This document shows positions 46,713 through 57,116 of a stretch of 64,000 bases of DNA, in pieces. This DNA is from JAXLYE01 sp046351595. Lineage in GTDB: Bacteria; Myxococcota_A; Polyangia; Palsa-1104; JAEUJZ01. Numbering within the stretch: the stretch's first letter is position 1; the number at the start of each line of letters is the position of its first letter. The notes under the pieces are model-generated. The model was not told where the DNA came from, made no database searches, and worked only from the letters and a program-made list of their open reading frames with translations. The DNA lies in the NCBI GenBank assembly GCA_046351595.1, contig JAXLYE010000011.1, positions 62,001 to 126,000 on the forward strand. The letters are read 5' to 3'. Made by a program: the position numbers and the translations under genes.

Positions 46713-48038
46713 TCAGAAGAACCGGCTCTGGACCTCGTCGATCGAGCTCGCGAACGACGCACGCCAGTCACGATGCAGGCCGTTCTCGCGGAAGTTCCGC
46801 GCGCGCGCCTCGCGGTCTTCGGCGAGCCGGACGCCCTGCGCCAGGCCGTGCACCAGATCGTCGACGGTGGGCTCGACGCAGAGGATGTTCTTGGAGTACT
46901 CGTCCAGATCCTGCTTGCTGCCGAAGCGGTTGGTGACCACGACGGCGCCGCTGGCCGCGAGATCGAGCGGCGGGTAGCTCGGGTGCGGCGTGTACATCAG
47001 GCTCAGGCCGAGATCCATGCTGCGGACCAGCGCTGCGTACTCGCGCCACGGCAGGTTCATGTGGCGCTCGATCTGGATCGGGCGCGAGAACCGGAGGGAC
47101 GGGATGTCTCGGCCGACCAGGTGCAGCTCCCACCGATTCGGGTCGATGACGCCGGCGGCAATCGCGTGCTCCAGCGCCTCGATCCCCAGGTGGAAGAGGT
47201 TCCGCGCGTTGAGCGGCCGCGCGTAAAATAGGAGCTTGCGCTTGCCGCCTGCGCGCGGCGGCTCCTGCTGGAAGAACAGATCCGACGGGAACGCGGGCTC
47301 GAACCAGGTGCCGCGCGCCGCGACGTTCGGAAAGTCGCCGCCCGACAGGTGCTCGAAGAGGCGCTTTGTGTTGATGAGATAGAACAGATCGGGGCGAGAG
47401 AGGGTCTGGGTGCAGCGCAGGTGCTCGTCTCCGTAGGGATAGAACATGCGCTCGTCCTCTTGCAGGATGTACACGACGCGGGACGGACCGAGCGTCTGCA
47501 CCGTGGACCAGGTGGTCCACCACGAGGTGGTGATGTACAGCTCCTGCTCGCCGACGTCGAAGCCGGCCTGGTTCGTCGTCTCGGCGCAGAGCGTGAACGA
47601 GACGTTGCCGAGGTCGGGGATCTTGGCGAGGGTCGCGATGTGCTTGAAGTTCCGCTCGTCGGCGCGGGCGAGGCGCGTGATGATGCGGAGCTCACAGCCC
47701 AGGCGCTCGGCGAGCAGGGCCGCGAAGATCGAGGCCGTCCCGACGCCGCCGTACAGGAACCCGGTGTTGATGCTGTCCGTGATCAGGTTGATGCGCGGTC
47801 GCTTGCGCGGCGTCGCGTACGCACACAGCGGGACGAGCCGCGGGAAGGCGCCCTTGACCAGATCTGCGGCGCTGGACGCCGGCGCCTGCACCACCGCCTG
47901 CTGCTGCTGCTGCTGCTGCTGCAGGATGACCTCGACCGCACGGCGCGCAGCCGCCCGCACGCCGTGCCGCCGCAGGAAGAGATAGGTCTTCTCGGCTACT
48001 TCTCTTCGTTGGGAAACGATGTGTTTGACAAGGGACAT
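46713..48038 (-). CDS. Glycosyltransferase (WsaF-like) with a polyglutamine run
   Basis: A 441-residue GT-B-fold enzyme. INLITDSINTGFLYGGVGTA and the segments ITTSWWTTWSTVQ and VVYILQEDERMFYPYGDEH resemble WsaF-type rhamnosyltransferases; the C-terminal half contains YARPLNARNLFHLGIEALE, LGLSLMYTPHPSYPPLDLAA and GAVVVTNRFGSKQDLD, with donor-site features of family 4. An unusual Q8 run (about residues 40-47) comes from an eightfold CAG triplet and separates an N-terminal helical region from the catalytic part. ATG at 48038 is chosen; upstream in-frame sequence lacks conservation. First gene of a two-gene operon, probably for a surface polysaccharide. Confidence 0.82.
   Translation of the reverse strand: MSLVKHIVSQRREVAEKTYLFLRRHGVRAAARRAVEVILQQQQQQQQAVVQAPASSAADLVKGAFPRLVPLCAYATPRKRPRINLITDSINTGFLYGGVGTASIFAALLAERLGCELRIITRLARADERNFKHIATLAKIPDLGNVSFTLCAETTNQAGFDVGEQELYITTSWWTTWSTVQTLGPSRVVYILQEDERMFYPYGDEHLRCTQTLSRPDLFYLINTKRLFEHLSGGDFPNVAARGTWFEPAFPSDLFFQQEPPRAGGKRKLLFYARPLNARNLFHLGIEALEHAIAAGVIDPNRWELHLVGRDIPSLRFSRPIQIERHMNLPWREYAALVRSMDLGLSLMYTPHPSYPPLDLAASGAVVVTNRFGSKQDLDEYSKNILCVEPTVDDLVHGLAQGVRLAEDREARARNFRENGLHRDWRASFASSIDEVQSRFF
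47898..47921. repeat. (CTG)8 triplet microsatellite
   Basis: Eight perfect CTG units (CAG on the coding strand) encode the glutamine run in the WsaF-like glycosyltransferase. Gains or losses would change the protein by whole residues, without frameshift. Confidence 0.95.
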
Positions 48039-48327
48039 GTGGCAGCCTCGGGTCGGGGGAGTATCCACAACGCCCCTCGCAGGCGCAACCGCCAAGAGGC
48101 CGAGGCACCCGGAGTCGAGCCGGGCGCGCGACCCCGCTTGGGGGGTATCGGGTCCCGCGCCGTTCAGCAAGCGTTCCGCAGAACCAGACGGACGCGAAAC
48201 TCCGACGGACAGAGGGAATGCGTCCATAAGCCCGGTACGGTCCGCGCCCGCCCCCTCCGTCGGAGACGGCGCCCCGGCGCATCGCCCGCGGCACGCTGCG
48301 GACGGCTCTGCGCCCGTTGCCTCCGGG
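48039..48327. other. Intergenic region upstream of the glycosyltransferase operon
   Basis: No gene seen. It holds a CCCC-GCTT-GGGG hairpin (48133-48144) that may end the VWA transcript, and on the minus strand CCCGG-CTCGACT-CCGGG (48109-48125), which looks like a tRNA T-arm but has no tRNA around it. The operon promoter must be here; I could not place it. Confidence 0.4.
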
Positions 48328-49806
48328 TCACAGCCGCATCAGCGCCTCGAGCTCTGCCAGGCCACGCAGGGTGAGGTAGCAGCGGGTGAACGAGCTCTTG
48401 CTGTCCTCGTCGCTGAGCGGCTCGCGCATGGCCTCGGCGTCGCGCTCGAGCTGCGCGGCCAGCGACAGGAGGAACGGGTCGCCGCAGGCGATGCGGCGGT
48501 GGTTCCGGGCCACGCGCAGCAGGTGCTCGGCCGCCTCTTCGTAGCGCTTGCACTGGTTGAGCCGCGTCGCGCGCTGGCGGGCCATTGCGGTGAACAGCCG
48601 CGCCGTCTCGCGCGTGACCGATACGTCGCGGGCCTGCGTGGTGTTCTCCTCTTCGGTCACCCAGCGCCACTCGATGCGCGACGACTGCGACGGCTGTGAA
48701 GACAGGGTCTGCCCCGGGTTCACGACGCACAGCTCCAGCGCGCACGCGGCGTCGAGCGGCCCCTCCGGCAGCTCGACCTGCAGGACGACGCTGACCTGCT
48801 GATCCGAGGCGAGATCACCCAGCATCACGTCGAAGCAGCGGCCCGCGAAGCGGAAGCGCTCGGCCACCGGGAAGCGGTTCAGGCACTCGACCGAGGCGCC
48901 GGCGGGGACCGAGACCACCAGCCGCGTATCGGGGTGGATCACGGCGAACGCCGCGCTCACCTCGCGCTCGATCACCGGCGGCAGCTGCTGCGGGCGCTGC
49001 GCGTAGTAGAAGTTGCCGCCGCCGGCATCGGCCATGGTGCCGAGCAGCCACTCGTTGAAGCTCGGGCCGACGCCGACGGTGCTGGTGGTGATGCGGCCGC
49101 GGCGCTGCTCCTCGACGCGGAGCGAGATGTACTCGGGCTGGATGAAGCCGCAGTTCGCCTCGCCATCGGTGATCAGCAGGACGCGCGCCACCGCATCGGT
49201 GCTCAGCCGCGGCGCCAGCTGCTCGCACGCCTTCTGCCAGCCTGCGAACAGGTTGGTGCCCTCGCGCGGCTGCAGACCGAGGATGGCCTGGATCGCGCGC
49301 TGCTTGGCCACCGGCGTCGCCGCCGCGGTCGGGCACAGCACCGTGGCCAGGCTGTCGTAGGCGACCACGGTGAAGCAGTCCTGCGGCGCAAGGCGCGCCA
49401 GCGCCGCGATCGCGGCCTGCTGCGCCAGCGCGAGGCGCTCCCCTTCCATCGACGCGGAGCAGTCGAGCACCAGGCCCAGGCACAGCGGCCGGCGCGGGCC
49501 CTCGGGCGCGAGCGGTGCGCGCAGGCGCGCCCAGACGAAGCGCCGGCTCTTCCCGGTGCCAAGGGCCAGCGCCCGATCCGTGCGGCAGGAGATCTCGACG
49601 TGCGGCATGGTCCCCCTCTTCGTCGACGAGGATCGAGCGGCGTCGCGGTCGCGGTCGCGGTCGCGGGCACCGGGCTCACTTCCCGGCTGCATGCCGGTAC
49701 CGCCGGTGCTGTCGAACGACCTGCGCGGCGAGCGCGCGACACGGAGCGGCACGCCGAGCAGCGTGCCACCGCGTGACGTGGCGTACAGCGGGCTATGTGT
49801 CGTCAT
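48328..49806 (-). CDS. VWA-domain protein
   Basis: A 492-residue cytosolic protein. After about 65 poorly conserved residues comes a von Willebrand factor A domain with a complete metal-ion-dependent adhesion site: DCSASMEGE (DxSxS), the EGTNLF threonine and LITDGEANCG aspartate. A beta-rich domain (about residues 265-390) and a helical C-terminus follow. VWA proteins bind partners through the metal site. ATG at 49806 is chosen because GGAGG lies five bases upstream; an internal ATG at 49608 is possible. It diverges from the kinase-FGE gene with a dyad in between, which suggests shared control and joint function. Confidence 0.85.
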   Translation of the reverse strand: MTTHSPLYATSRGGTLLGVPLRVARSPRRSFDSTGGTGMQPGSEPGARDRDRDRDAARSSSTKRGTMPHVEISCRTDRALALGTGKSRRFVWARLRAPLAPEGPRRPLCLGLVLDCSASMEGERLALAQQAAIAALARLAPQDCFTVVAYDSLATVLCPTAAATPVAKQRAIQAILGLQPREGTNLFAGWQKACEQLAPRLSTDAVARVLLITDGEANCGFIQPEYISLRVEEQRRGRITTSTVGVGPSFNEWLLGTMADAGGGNFYYAQRPQQLPPVIEREVSAAFAVIHPDTRLVVSVPAGASVECLNRFPVAERFRFAGRCFDVMLGDLASDQQVSVVLQVELPEGPLDAACALELCVVNPGQTLSSQPSQSSRIEWRWVTEEENTTQARDVSVTRETARLFTAMARQRATRLNQCKRYEEAAEHLLRVARNHRRIACGDPFLLSLAAQLERDAEAMREPLSDEDSKSSFTRCYLTLRGLAELEALMRL

Positions 49807-49921
49807 GTCCACCTCCATCCATCTGCGGGGCCGAGAATCACGATCTGCAGCACGAGCACGGACCGGGCCACAGGCCCTGCGGCGGCGCCGGGCGGAGCCT
49901 CGGCAGCTCCGGCCCGCAGCT

Positions 49922-49948
49922 GGCAGAATCGGCCAGGCAGGTTCTGCC
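49922..49948. promoter_or_regulatory. Dyad in the divergent VWA/kinase promoter region
   Basis: GGCAGAA (49922-49928) and TTCTGCC (49942-49948) form a perfect 7-bp inverted repeat, centres 20 bp apart. It lies between two divergent genes and could bind a shared regulator. Confidence 0.45.
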
Positions 49949-50060
49949 GGGAGCGCCAGGCCGGCGAGCCGCGCCTGCCACCCAGCCCTCCCAGCTCGCG
50001 GCGACGGCGCCGGGCCATCCCGCCGGCGCGTGCTCGCCGGGGACGCCGCGTGCGCATCCG

Positions 50061-50090
50061 TTGCAGAAGGGCCGCGAACTAACCGATTAT
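50061..50090 (+). promoter_or_regulatory. Possible sigma70 promoter of the kinase-FGE gene
   Basis: TTGCAG (50061-50066), an 18-base spacer and GATTAT (50085-50090) lie 18 bases before the start codon. I searched the nearby intergenic DNA for the sigma54 pattern TGGCAC-N5-TTGC and found none. Confidence 0.4.
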
Positions 50091-50107
50091 GGAGGCGAGT
50101 CCTCAGG

Positions 50108-52123
50108 ATGACCGCCTCGTTCGTCCCGCCGGATCGGTTCGATGAGTTCCGAGTGACCCGCCCGCTCGGCGAGGGGACCATGGGCGCGGTCTTTTTGTGC
50201 ATGGACACGACGCTGTACCGTCGGGTGGCGGTCAAGTTCATCAAGGGCGTCGAGGTCGATCGCACGATGCGCGACCGCTTCCTGAATGAGGCGCGCGCCA
50301 TCGCGCAGCTGCCGCACCCCAACATCGTCACCATCTACCGCGTCGGGCAGGTCAACGGCGTGCCCTACCTGGCCTCCGAGTACATCGAGGGTCAGAGCCT
50401 GGACCGCCTGGCGACGCCGCTCCCGTTTCCGCAGCTGCAGCGCATCGCGCTCGGGGCCGCGCGCGGGCTCGCCGAGGCGCACCGCCGCGGCATCCTGCAC
50501 CGCGACATCAAGCCGGCGAACATCATGCTGACGTCGAGCGGCGACGTGAAGCTCTTGGACTTCGGGCTGGCGCGCTTTATCGACAGCCTGCCGGTCCTCA
50601 GCCAGGGCTACCGCACGCCGGCCGCGGCGGTCGTGCGCGCCACCGCCGGACCGCGGCGCTCGGAGCTGCGCGAGCCGCCCCGCGACGGCCCGGATGCGAA
50701 GCTCGGCGCGGCGCTGGCCGAGACCGCCCCCTCGGGAAGCCGCATGCCCGCGGTGCGCGAGTCCGGCGGACCCGCCGGCATCTCGTCGTCGGACGGCGTC
50801 ATCGGGACGCCGCTGTACATGGGGCCCGAGGCCTGGCGCGGCGAGCGCGCGATCCCGTCGACGGACGTCTACAGCCTGGGCGCGGTCCTGTACGAGCTGG
50901 CGAGCGGCCGACCGCCGCACGATCAGCGTGATCTGTGGAGCCTGCGCGACGCCGCAGTCGAGGACGATCCCAGGCCGCTCAGCGAGGTCGCACCGTCGCT
51001 GCCGCCGGCCTTCGCGCGCATCATCGACCGCTGCCTGCGCAAGAACCCGCTGCTGCGCTACGCGACCGGCGAGGCGCTGCTCAACGCGCTGGAGACCTGG
51101 GAGCGCGCGGACGCCTCGAGCCAGTCGCTGCGCATCGAGCCCAAGCCGCCGCTGTGGCGCCGCCTGGCGAAGCCCGCGGGCGGCGCCCTGCTCGTCCTCG
51201 GCGCCCTGTCGGTGAGCGGCCCGTGGATCTACCGCTGGCTCAGCTCTCCGATCGGCGGCATGGCCGAGCTGCCCGGCGGCAGCTTCCTGATGGGCAGCAC
51301 GCCGGTCGAGGTCGAGTCCGCGCAGGACTGGTGCAAGGAGCTTCTCGGCGACGGCTGCGACGAGATGGTGCTCAAGACCTTCCGGCGCGAGCTGCCGCAG
51401 CGGCTGGTCACCGTCTCGCCGTTCCGCATGGACCGGCACGAGGTGACGAACAAGCAGTTCACCAGCTGGCTCAATACGCAGAAGGAGATCCGCATCGAGA
51501 ATGGCCGCTACGCGGTGCTGGGCGAGCACATCCTGGCGGACCTGTACCCGACCTACCAGCCGTTCGGCGGCGTCATCTACGACGAGCAGCGGCGCCGCTT
51601 CACGGTCCCGAGCCAGTACGCAGACTTCCCCGTCACCCAGGTGAGCTGGCACGCGGCGGTCATGTACTGCGCCGCGAGCGGCAAGCGCCTGCCGACGGAG
51701 GCCGAGTGGGAGTACGCGGCGCGTGGCAGCGAAGGCCGCCGGTTCCCGTGGGGCTTCGAGATGCCCCGGTGCGATGGCACCGTGTTTGCTCGTAAACCGA
51801 ACATGCCCTGCTCATCGCTCGGAGTCGGACCGCGCGAGGTCGCGACCGCGAAACAGGACCGGACACCGGACGGCATCTACGACCTCGGCGGCAACGTCCC
51901 CGAGTGGGTCGAGGACAGCTTCGCCGAGAGCTACCCGGCGTGCCCGTCCCCGTGCCAGGATCCGCGCGTCGAGGGCACGGCGAACGGACCGGCGCTGCGA
52001 GTGGCGCGCGGCGGCAGCTGGTCGTGGTCGGCGTTCTCGATCCGGGCGGCGACACGCAGCCGCTTCGAGCAGGACAAGACGCCGATCAACTTCGGGTTCC
52101 GCTGCGCGCAGTCTGCCCGCTGA
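50108..52123 (+). CDS. Ser/Thr kinase fused to a formylglycine-generating-enzyme-like domain
   Basis: A 671-residue membrane protein. The kinase domain is complete: glycine loop GEGTMGAVF (21-29), K43, HRDIKPAN (131-138, D133), DFG (151-153), GTPLYMGPEAW and STDVYSLGAVLYELA. The activation segment is abnormally long: about 80 residues of low-complexity sequence separate DFG from GTPLYM (233), against about 20 normally. A membrane segment (about 357-380) leads to an FGE/sulfatase-modifying-factor domain (PGGSFLMGS, MDRHEVTNKQF, LPTEAEWEYAARG, LGGNVPEWVED, RVARGGSW, FGFRCA). Such fusions are typical of myxobacteria, with the C-terminal domain probably sensing outside the membrane. It is the only intact kinase in the window. 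Confidence 0.93.
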   Translation: MTASFVPPDRFDEFRVTRPLGEGTMGAVFLCMDTTLYRRVAVKFIKGVEVDRTMRDRFLNEARAIAQLPHPNIVTIYRVGQVNGVPYLASEYIEGQSLDRLATPLPFPQLQRIALGAARGLAEAHRRGILHRDIKPANIMLTSSGDVKLLDFGLARFIDSLPVLSQGYRTPAAAVVRATAGPRRSELREPPRDGPDAKLGAALAETAPSGSRMPAVRESGGPAGISSSDGVIGTPLYMGPEAWRGERAIPSTDVYSLGAVLYELASGRPPHDQRDLWSLRDAAVEDDPRPLSEVAPSLPPAFARIIDRCLRKNPLLRYATGEALLNALETWERADASSQSLRIEPKPPLWRRLAKPAGGALLVLGALSVSGPWIYRWLSSPIGGMAELPGGSFLMGSTPVEVESAQDWCKELLGDGCDEMVLKTFRRELPQRLVTVSPFRMDRHEVTNKQFTSWLNTQKEIRIENGRYAVLGEHILADLYPTYQPFGGVIYDEQRRRFTVPSQYADFPVTQVSWHAAVMYCAASGKRLPTEAEWEYAARGSEGRRFPWGFEMPRCDGTVFARKPNMPCSSLGVGPREVATAKQDRTPDGIYDLGGNVPEWVEDSFAESYPACPSPCQDPRVEGTANGPALRVARGGSWSWSAFSIRAATRSRFEQDKTPINFGFRCAQSAR

Positions 52124-52154
52124 GGGAGCGGCTCGTGCTCGAGGAGGGATGAGG

Positions 52155-52760
52155 ATGACGCGGAGACAGGCAGTTGTCTGGGTTGCGGCAGGGTTGCTGT
52201 GGGGCTGCGCGCACGTACCGGCGCCGCCGGCATCGCCCGCATCGCCCGCATCGCCCGCATCAGGGGTGCAGCGGGACGCGACCGACGTCGTCTCGGTGAC
52301 CGTGCAGGCGGTCGGCAGCGGCTCGGCGCTGCACGCGCTGATGCCCGGCTCGACGCTGCGCAGCGGGGATCGCTTCGCGCTGGCGGTGACGTCGTCGCGA
52401 CCGGTGTTCGTCTACGTCGGGCAGCGCCCGGCCGTGGGCCCGGTCGAGCTGATCTACCCGCCCGCGGACACGCAGCTCGCCAGCGCCGACGGCGGCCGCA
52501 CGCTGCAGCTGCCGGCCAGCGGGCAGTGGTTCCAGCTCGACGAGAAGGTCGGGGACGAGACGCTGTATGTCCTGGCCACCACGCAGCGGCTGGACGTCGG
52601 CGCGGCGAAGCAGCAGCTCCTGTCGCGGACCGACGGCGACGTCGTGCGCACGCGCGAGCCGCCGCCCGAGGTGACGGAGCGCAACCGCGGCGAGGCGATC
52701 CAGGCGGCGCTGGCCGCCGACGGCACCGCGCTGCTCAGCTTCCCGCTGAAGCACCGCTGA
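52155..52760 (+). CDS. DUF4384 lipoprotein
   Basis: A 201-residue lipoprotein with lipobox LLWGC (near residue 18), a repeated SPA linker (from the 9-bp repeat) and a beta-rich domain like DUF4384: MPGSTLRSGDRFALAVTSSR, VFVYVGQ, ELIYPP and YVLATTQR. The same kind of domain closes the caspase-like protein encoded at 54745, which suggests a functional link. It lies 31 bases after the kinase-FGE gene on the same strand. ATG at 52155 is chosen for its spacing to GGAGG; ATG at 52149 is an alternative. Confidence 0.8.
   Translation: MTRRQAVVWVAAGLLWGCAHVPAPPASPASPASPASGVQRDATDVVSVTVQAVGSGSALHALMPGSTLRSGDRFALAVTSSRPVFVYVGQRPAVGPVELIYPPADTQLASADGGRTLQLPASGQWFQLDEKVGDETLYVLATTQRLDVGAAKQQLLSRTDGDVVRTREPPPEVTERNRGEAIQAALAADGTALLSFPLKHR
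52231..52261 (+). repeat. 9-bp coding repeat
   Basis: CATCGCCCG is repeated three times plus a partial copy and encodes the SPA repeats in the linker of the DUF4384 lipoprotein. Confidence 0.85.
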
Positions 52761-52796
52761 GCGGCCGCGCTCCTGGCGCTTGCGGAGCCGGGCCGC
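52761..52796. terminator. Terminator-like hairpin between convergent genes
   Basis: GCGGCC..GCTCC (52761-52773) pairs with GGAGC..GGCCGC (52784-52796) with one internal mismatch pair. It follows the DUF4384 gene and precedes the stop codon of the convergent activator gene, so it may serve both. Confidence 0.5.
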
Positions 52797-52803
52797 GCCG
52801 CCC

Positions 52804-54639
<1,836 letters not shown>

Positions 54640-54744
54640 CAGAATAGAGGATCTTAGGGGCCCGAGCCCGGGCCTGTCCATGGGTTCGACCCGTGACCGG
54701 CCCGGCGCGCTGGCGTGATACGCTGGACCGCGGTGGCTTCTCGA

Positions 54745-57066
54745 ATGCGACGTGCGCCCGTGGGCTGGCCTCGGCTCGCGCGCGGGCTGGCGCTGTGCGG
54801 CCTGCTCGGGACCGCGCTCGGGCTCGCGCCTGCAGCCGGCGGCGTGCGCCGTGTCGAGGCGGCGGAGCGACGAGCGCTGCTCATCGGCATCAACCGCTAC
54901 CAGGTCAACCCGGCGACCGACCGCACCCAGGACCTCGACGGCGCGGTCTTCGACGCCGAGGCGCTGTCGCAGCTGTTGCAGCGGCTCTACGGGTTCCGGG
55001 CGCAGGACATCCGCGTGCTGCGCGACCAGGCGGCGACGCGCGACGCCATCCTGCGCGCCCTCGACGAGCACCTGGTGGCGCCGGCCGCGCCCGGGGACCT
55101 CAGCGTCTTTTACTTCGCCGGCCACGGCTCGTACGTCCCGAACCGCGGCAGCCGCGAGCTCGATCGGCGCGACGAGACGCTGGTGCCGGCCGACACCAAC
55201 CGCGGCGCGCCCGACCTCCGCGACAAGGAGCTCAGCGCGCGCTTCAATAAGGTGCTGGACAAGGGCGCGCAGCTCGTCGCGCTGTTCGACAGCTGCCACA
55301 GCGGCTCGATCGCGCGCGGCCTGCCCGGCGTCACCAAGACGCGCTACGCACCGCCGGCGCGTGGAGACACCGCAGCGCCCCCGCAAACCCCGTCACAGGC
55401 GGCCCCGCCCGAGGAGCGCGGCGCGCTGATCTTCTCGGCCGCGCAGGATCAGCAGCCCGCGCAGGAGCGGCGCGTCCTCATCGACGGCCGGAGCCAGCCG
55501 CGCGGCCTCTTCACGAGCGCGCTGGAGCAGGTCCTGAGCGGCCCGTTCCGCGACGAGCCGGCGAGCGCGCTGCTGCTGCGCGTGCGCGCGATCATGCAGT
55601 CGAGCGGCAGCCAGCAGGAGCCGGTGCTGGCGGCGACCGCGGCGCGCCTGCACAAGACCCTGTTCGGCGGCACGGCGGCGCGCACCGAGCCCGGGGTCGC
55701 GGTCGCGCGGATCGACGGCAGCACCGTCCACCTGCAGGGCGGCCTGGCGCTCGGTCTGGGCGCGCAGGCCGAGCTGCGGCGCGAGCGCGGTAGCGGCAGG
55801 CCCGCGCTGCGGCTGCGCGTGCGCGAGGTGACCGGCCTGAGCACCAGTGTGGCCGAGCTCATTGCCGGCGAGCCCGCGGAGCTGCAGCCCGGCGATCTGC
55901 TGGTCATCGACAGCTACGGCATCCCGCCCGTCGAGGGCCTGGTGATCCATGTCCCGCCCGAGGGCCCGCCGCAGGCCGCCTTCGACGAGATCCTCGCCGC
56001 GGCGCGGCGCATGCTGCGCAGCGTGCCGCTCACCTGGATCGCGGATCCGACGGTGCTTGCGCCGACGCACGTGCTGTCCTGGCAGGAGGGGTCGTGGTGC
56101 CTGCGGCCGCCGCCGCCAGCGAGCCTGCGCTGTCTCGGCGCGCAGCCCAGCCGGAAGGCGCTGCTCGCCGCGGTACAGGATCCGTCGCGGGCGCGCCTGT
56201 TCCTGCGGCTGCCGGTCCCGCGCGAGCAGCGCGACGCCCTCGCGCAGAAGCTGCAGGACGCGCACGGCTTCGTGCAGCTTGCCGCGGATGCGGCGACAGC
56301 GGACTACTGGCTGGTGGGGCGCCTCGTCGAGGACGAGGTGCAGTGGGCGCTGGTGATGCCGGATGCCAGCGGCGCGGAGCCGCGGCTCTTGATGCCCGCG
56401 CGCAGCGCCTTTTTCGCCGTCCAGCGCGGTGCCAGCGGCCCGAGCCCGCTCGCGCAGGATGAGCGGCTGCTCGGGGAGCTGCGGCGGCTCGCGCGCATCA
56501 AAGTCTGGAAGCACGTGGAGGCGCCGCCGGCCCCGGGCGCGTTCCCGTACCGTCTGGCGCTGCGCGAGCTCGCGACCGATCGGCTGGTGCCGCCGAGCGA
56601 GCCGCTGCGCGCCGGCCGCGAGTACCAACTCGTCCTTGTGGCCGAAGCGGTGCCGGCGCGGATCCCGCCGCGCTACGTCTACGTCTTCAACATCGACCGC
56701 GACGGCAACAGCACCCTGCTGCTACCCATCGCCGGCCACGGCAACGTCGAGAACCTGGTGCCGGATCTGCGCGACACGCGCGACCGCGCCGGCCCGCCGC
56801 CGACGCTCATCCCGCTGGGTCACGGCTTCACGGTCACGCCGCCGTACGGGCGCGACACCATCGTGATGATCACCAGCGCCACGGCGCTGCCCAACCCCGA
56901 CATCCTCGCGTTCAGCGCCGGCACACGCGCGGGCCTGGCCACGCTCCCGAGCAGCGACGCGCTGTCGCGGTTCCTGTTCGGCCTGAACACCAACACCCGC
57001 GCCAGCCGCCCGATCCCGACGGCGTGGTCGGTGCAGCGCCTGCTCATCGAGAGCACCGACCGCTAG
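54745..57066 (+). CDS. Exported caspase-family (C14) protease with DUF4384-like domain
   Basis: A 773-residue protein. The signal peptide ends near residue 38. The caspase domain has RRALLIGINRYQ at its start, catalytic H127 in YFAGHGS and C184 in FDSCHSG, so the His/Cys pair is present. A middle beta-rich domain follows, and the last 180 residues (LRELATDRLVPPSEPLRAGREY, YVYVFNIDRDGN, DTIVMITS) resemble DUF4384. Bacterial relatives are metacaspase-like enzymes linked to stress and cell death. ATG at 54745 is preferred; GTG at 54715 is possible but coincides with a -10-like TGATAC. Divergent from the FHA regulator; the second caspase gene follows 50 bases downstream. Confidence 0.87.
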   Translation: MRRAPVGWPRLARGLALCGLLGTALGLAPAAGGVRRVEAAERRALLIGINRYQVNPATDRTQDLDGAVFDAEALSQLLQRLYGFRAQDIRVLRDQAATRDAILRALDEHLVAPAAPGDLSVFYFAGHGSYVPNRGSRELDRRDETLVPADTNRGAPDLRDKELSARFNKVLDKGAQLVALFDSCHSGSIARGLPGVTKTRYAPPARGDTAAPPQTPSQAAPPEERGALIFSAAQDQQPAQERRVLIDGRSQPRGLFTSALEQVLSGPFRDEPASALLLRVRAIMQSSGSQQEPVLAATAARLHKTLFGGTAARTEPGVAVARIDGSTVHLQGGLALGLGAQAELRRERGSGRPALRLRVREVTGLSTSVAELIAGEPAELQPGDLLVIDSYGIPPVEGLVIHVPPEGPPQAAFDEILAAARRMLRSVPLTWIADPTVLAPTHVLSWQEGSWCLRPPPPASLRCLGAQPSRKALLAAVQDPSRARLFLRLPVPREQRDALAQKLQDAHGFVQLAADAATADYWLVGRLVEDEVQWALVMPDASGAEPRLLMPARSAFFAVQRGASGPSPLAQDERLLGELRRLARIKVWKHVEAPPAPGAFPYRLALRELATDRLVPPSEPLRAGREYQLVLVAEAVPARIPPRYVYVFNIDRDGNSTLLLPIAGHGNVENLVPDLRDTRDRAGPPPTLIPLGHGFTVTPPYGRDTIVMITSATALPNPDILAFSAGTRAGLATLPSSDALSRFLFGLNTNTRASRPIPTAWSVQRLLIESTDR

Positions 57067-57116
57067 GCGCGCGGCGGCCTGCACCCAGGCGATCCGACCC
57101 CTTGCAGCATCCGCGC

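Noticed and set aside
45336..48038. The glycosyltransferase pair as an inserted island bounded by the kinase break
   Set aside because: Base composition and codon use look like the rest of the window and no integrase or terminal repeat is seen; the right boundary cannot be defined.
48109..48125. T-arm-like hairpin CCCGG-CTCGACT-CCGGG on the minus strand, as part of a tRNA or an attachment site
   Set aside because: The 7 bases after it (GTGCCTC) have no matching acceptor strand upstream, and no D-arm or anticodon arm is present. It could be a tRNA remnant used for integration, but nothing else supports that.
54640..54744. Sigma54 promoter between the FHA activator and the caspase gene
   Set aside because: No GG-N10-GC element with flanking TGGCAC/TTGC bases is present; a weak TGATAC -10 is the only promoter-like sequence.
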